The translations under genes and the position numbers were made by a program. From positions 9,439 through 16,639 of the forward strand of contig PLKY01000287.1 of NCBI GenBank assembly GCA_003140785.1: 7,201 bases of DNA. Reading direction: 5' to 3'. The notes below the pieces were generated by a model. That model made no database searches and was not told the DNA's origin. It was given only the letters and a program-made list of their open reading frames with translations. The stretch is from Acidobacteriaceae bacterium. GTDB lineage: Bacteria; Acidobacteriota; Terriglobia; Terriglobales; Acidobacteriaceae. This document shows, one piece after another, positions 6,265-7,201 of this stretch. How positions within the stretch are numbered: position 1 is the stretch's first letter; the number at the start of each line of letters is the position of its first letter.

Positions 6265-6987
6265 TCAGCGAATAGCCTGACCAATCAGAAGGAGCACCGG
6301 CGCGGGTCCAACCGCGCCGTCTTCAATTGTGGCGAGCGTGGTGCGGTGGACCTGCTCCTCTGAAGTGCTGGCTTTGGAGACGGCGACGCACGGTGTATTC
6401 GGCGCGATGCCTGAGGCGATCAGATCGTCTGCGAGCATGCGAAAGCGGCGCCCTGGCATGTAGATCACGAGGGTGGCGTCGGGCGGGAACGCTCGTTGCC
6501 ATTTGGGCGTGAGTTCGAGCCTGTCGGCTGCGTGATGTGCTGTGGCGAAGATGAGCTTGGAGGCTGCGCCGCGGTCGGTGAGCGGGGTTTTTAGCTCTGC
6601 GGCCACGGCGAAGGCGGCGGTGATTCCGGGGACGATCTCGAACGGGATGGCGGCTTCGGTGAGGGCAGCGATCTCTTCGCCGGCGCGGCCGAAGACCAGC
6701 GGGTCGCCTGACTTCAGGCGTATGACGGAGCGCCCGGCGCTCGCGTGTTCCAGCATGAGGGCGTGGATGCCGGCCTGGGTGATACGTGGCTGGCCACAGC
6801 GCTTGCCCACAGGAATAATCAGGGCGGATGGGCTGGCGAGCGAGAGGACATCGTTGGAGACGAGGTCGTCGGGCAGGACAACGTCGGCGGATTGCAACAG
6901 TCGGAGTGCGCGGAGGGTTAGCAGTTCGGGATCACCTGGGCCGGCGCCAACCAGGTAAACGGTGCCCGGGCGTGTGGAGGTGATCAC
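6265..6987 (-). CDS. cobA: Uroporphyrinogen-III C-methyltransferase (SUMT)
   Basis: This cytoplasmic enzyme transfers two methyl groups from S-adenosylmethionine to uroporphyrinogen III (C2, C7) to give precorrin-2 for siroheme and corrinoids. Seen in order over 240 residues: the SAM-binding loop VYLVGAGPGDPELLTLRAL (10-28), VVLPDDLVSNDVL (36-48), VGKRCGQPRITQ (60-71), the hallmark RLKSGDPLVFGRAGEE (90-105), then PFEIVPGITAAFAVAAELKT (115-134) and PLTDRG (135-140). The usual VxxYDxLVS reads VVLPDDLVS here, a mild variation. There is no fused CysG or HemD domain. The start is GTG, overlapping the stop of the upstream gene as GTGA, so translation is probably coupled. It is slightly shorter than typical SUMTs (about 250-270) but complete at both ends. 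Confidence 0.94.
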   Translation of the reverse strand: MITSTRPGTVYLVGAGPGDPELLTLRALRLLQSADVVLPDDLVSNDVLSLASPSALIIPVGKRCGQPRITQAGIHALMLEHASAGRSVIRLKSGDPLVFGRAGEEIAALTEAAIPFEIVPGITAAFAVAAELKTPLTDRGAASKLIFATAHHAADRLELTPKWQRAFPPDATLVIYMPGRRFRMLADDLIASGIAPNTPCVAVSKASTSEEQVHRTTLATIEDGAVGPAPVLLLIGQAIR

Positions 6988-7201
6988 AGTTTGCGCTCGG
7001 TGGTAGACGCCGCAGGGGCGATGGGATTGGTGCGGGCGTGTTCGCGCGCCAGAGCGCGGGATGGACAGCCGTCGTAGCCGCAGACCTCACGGCTGGCGAG
7101 TTGGTGGAGGAGTTGTTTGCGGGCGTCGTTCAACGGCTCGAGTCGCAAAACCTCGCGGCGGAGATTGCCTAGTTCGGTGAGCCAGTCGCCCGTGTCAAGC
7201 G
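6984..7201 (-). CDS. Unrecognised gene, C-terminal end (runs off the right edge)
   Basis: A 71-codon open frame enters from the right edge and ends in a TGA that overlaps the GTG of cobA by 4 bp. The other two minus-strand frames stop near the edge, which supports this one. The visible end contains WLTELGNLRREVLRLEPLND and, further on, REVCGYDGCPSRALAREHAR, then a loose tail APAASTTERKL. It looks helical and charged, with a CxxxxC pair (CGYDGC) that could be structural or metal-binding. I do not recognise the family from this fragment. Position directly upstream of cobA suggests a siroheme-related job, such as nitrite or sulfite assimilation; that is inference only. Confidence 0.7.
   Translation of the reverse strand, partial: LDTGDWLTELGNLRREVLRLEPLNDARKQLLHQLASREVCGYDGCPSRALAREHARTNPIAPAASTTERKL

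Noticed and set aside
6225..6290. Bidirectional terminator between the adaptor gene and cobA
   Set aside because: Only a TCCCGGGA palindrome and short 4-bp arms are present, with no T-run on either strand.
6860..6885. Altered active site in CobA (VVLPDDLVS instead of the common YDxLVS form)
   Set aside because: All other SUMT motifs are intact and this position varies in the family, so loss of function is not indicated.

Overview
The window is high-GC bacterial DNA (about 60% in most genes) with close-packed genes on both strands. The gene set fits a soil Acidobacteriota of the Terriglobia type: a Gram-negative TolC/EmrA efflux pair, a ConA-like secreted beta-sandwich protein of a kind common in that phylum, and a divergent sigma-70-like protein. 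That assignment rests on family resemblance only; there is no rRNA or marker gene here to confirm it.

Layout, left to right. (1) 1-663, minus: N-terminal third of polyphosphate kinase 1, running off the left edge. (2) 785-1607: a lower-GC block bracketed by two direct copies of a 44-bp repeat (42/44 identical). On the minus strand it holds, in order, the orphaned Pro/Gln-rich 3' end of a lost gene, an intact gene for a small exported protein that overlaps that tail by ATGA, and a scrap that looks like an Rhs core fragment (RYTGKERE) ending exactly where the second repeat begins. (3) 1632-2426, minus: exported ConA-like protein. (4) 2602-3297, plus: divergently transcribed sigma-70/ECF-like protein. 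(5) 3298-3538: 241-bp spacer with a 20-bp tandem duplication over the sigma gene's stop codon and a good palindrome. (6) 3539-6251, plus: a two-gene operon of a TolC-type outer membrane channel and an EmrA/HlyD-type adaptor, with no inner-membrane pump gene following. (7) 6265-7201, minus: cobA (uroporphyrinogen-III C-methyltransferase) overlapped by GTGA with the 3' end of an unrecognised upstream gene; this pair converges on the efflux operon with a 13-bp gap.

How they work together: the TolC and EmrA proteins should form the outer-membrane and periplasmic parts of one tripartite exporter. CobA feeds siroheme/corrinoid synthesis and is probably translationally coupled to its upstream neighbour. 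PPK1, the ConA-like protein and the sigma-like protein look like independent units. The part most worth attention is the repeat-bracketed block at 785-1607, which reads as an eroded, possibly Rhs-derived, genomic islet. No tRNA, rRNA, CRISPR array, intact transposase or convincing riboswitch was seen.
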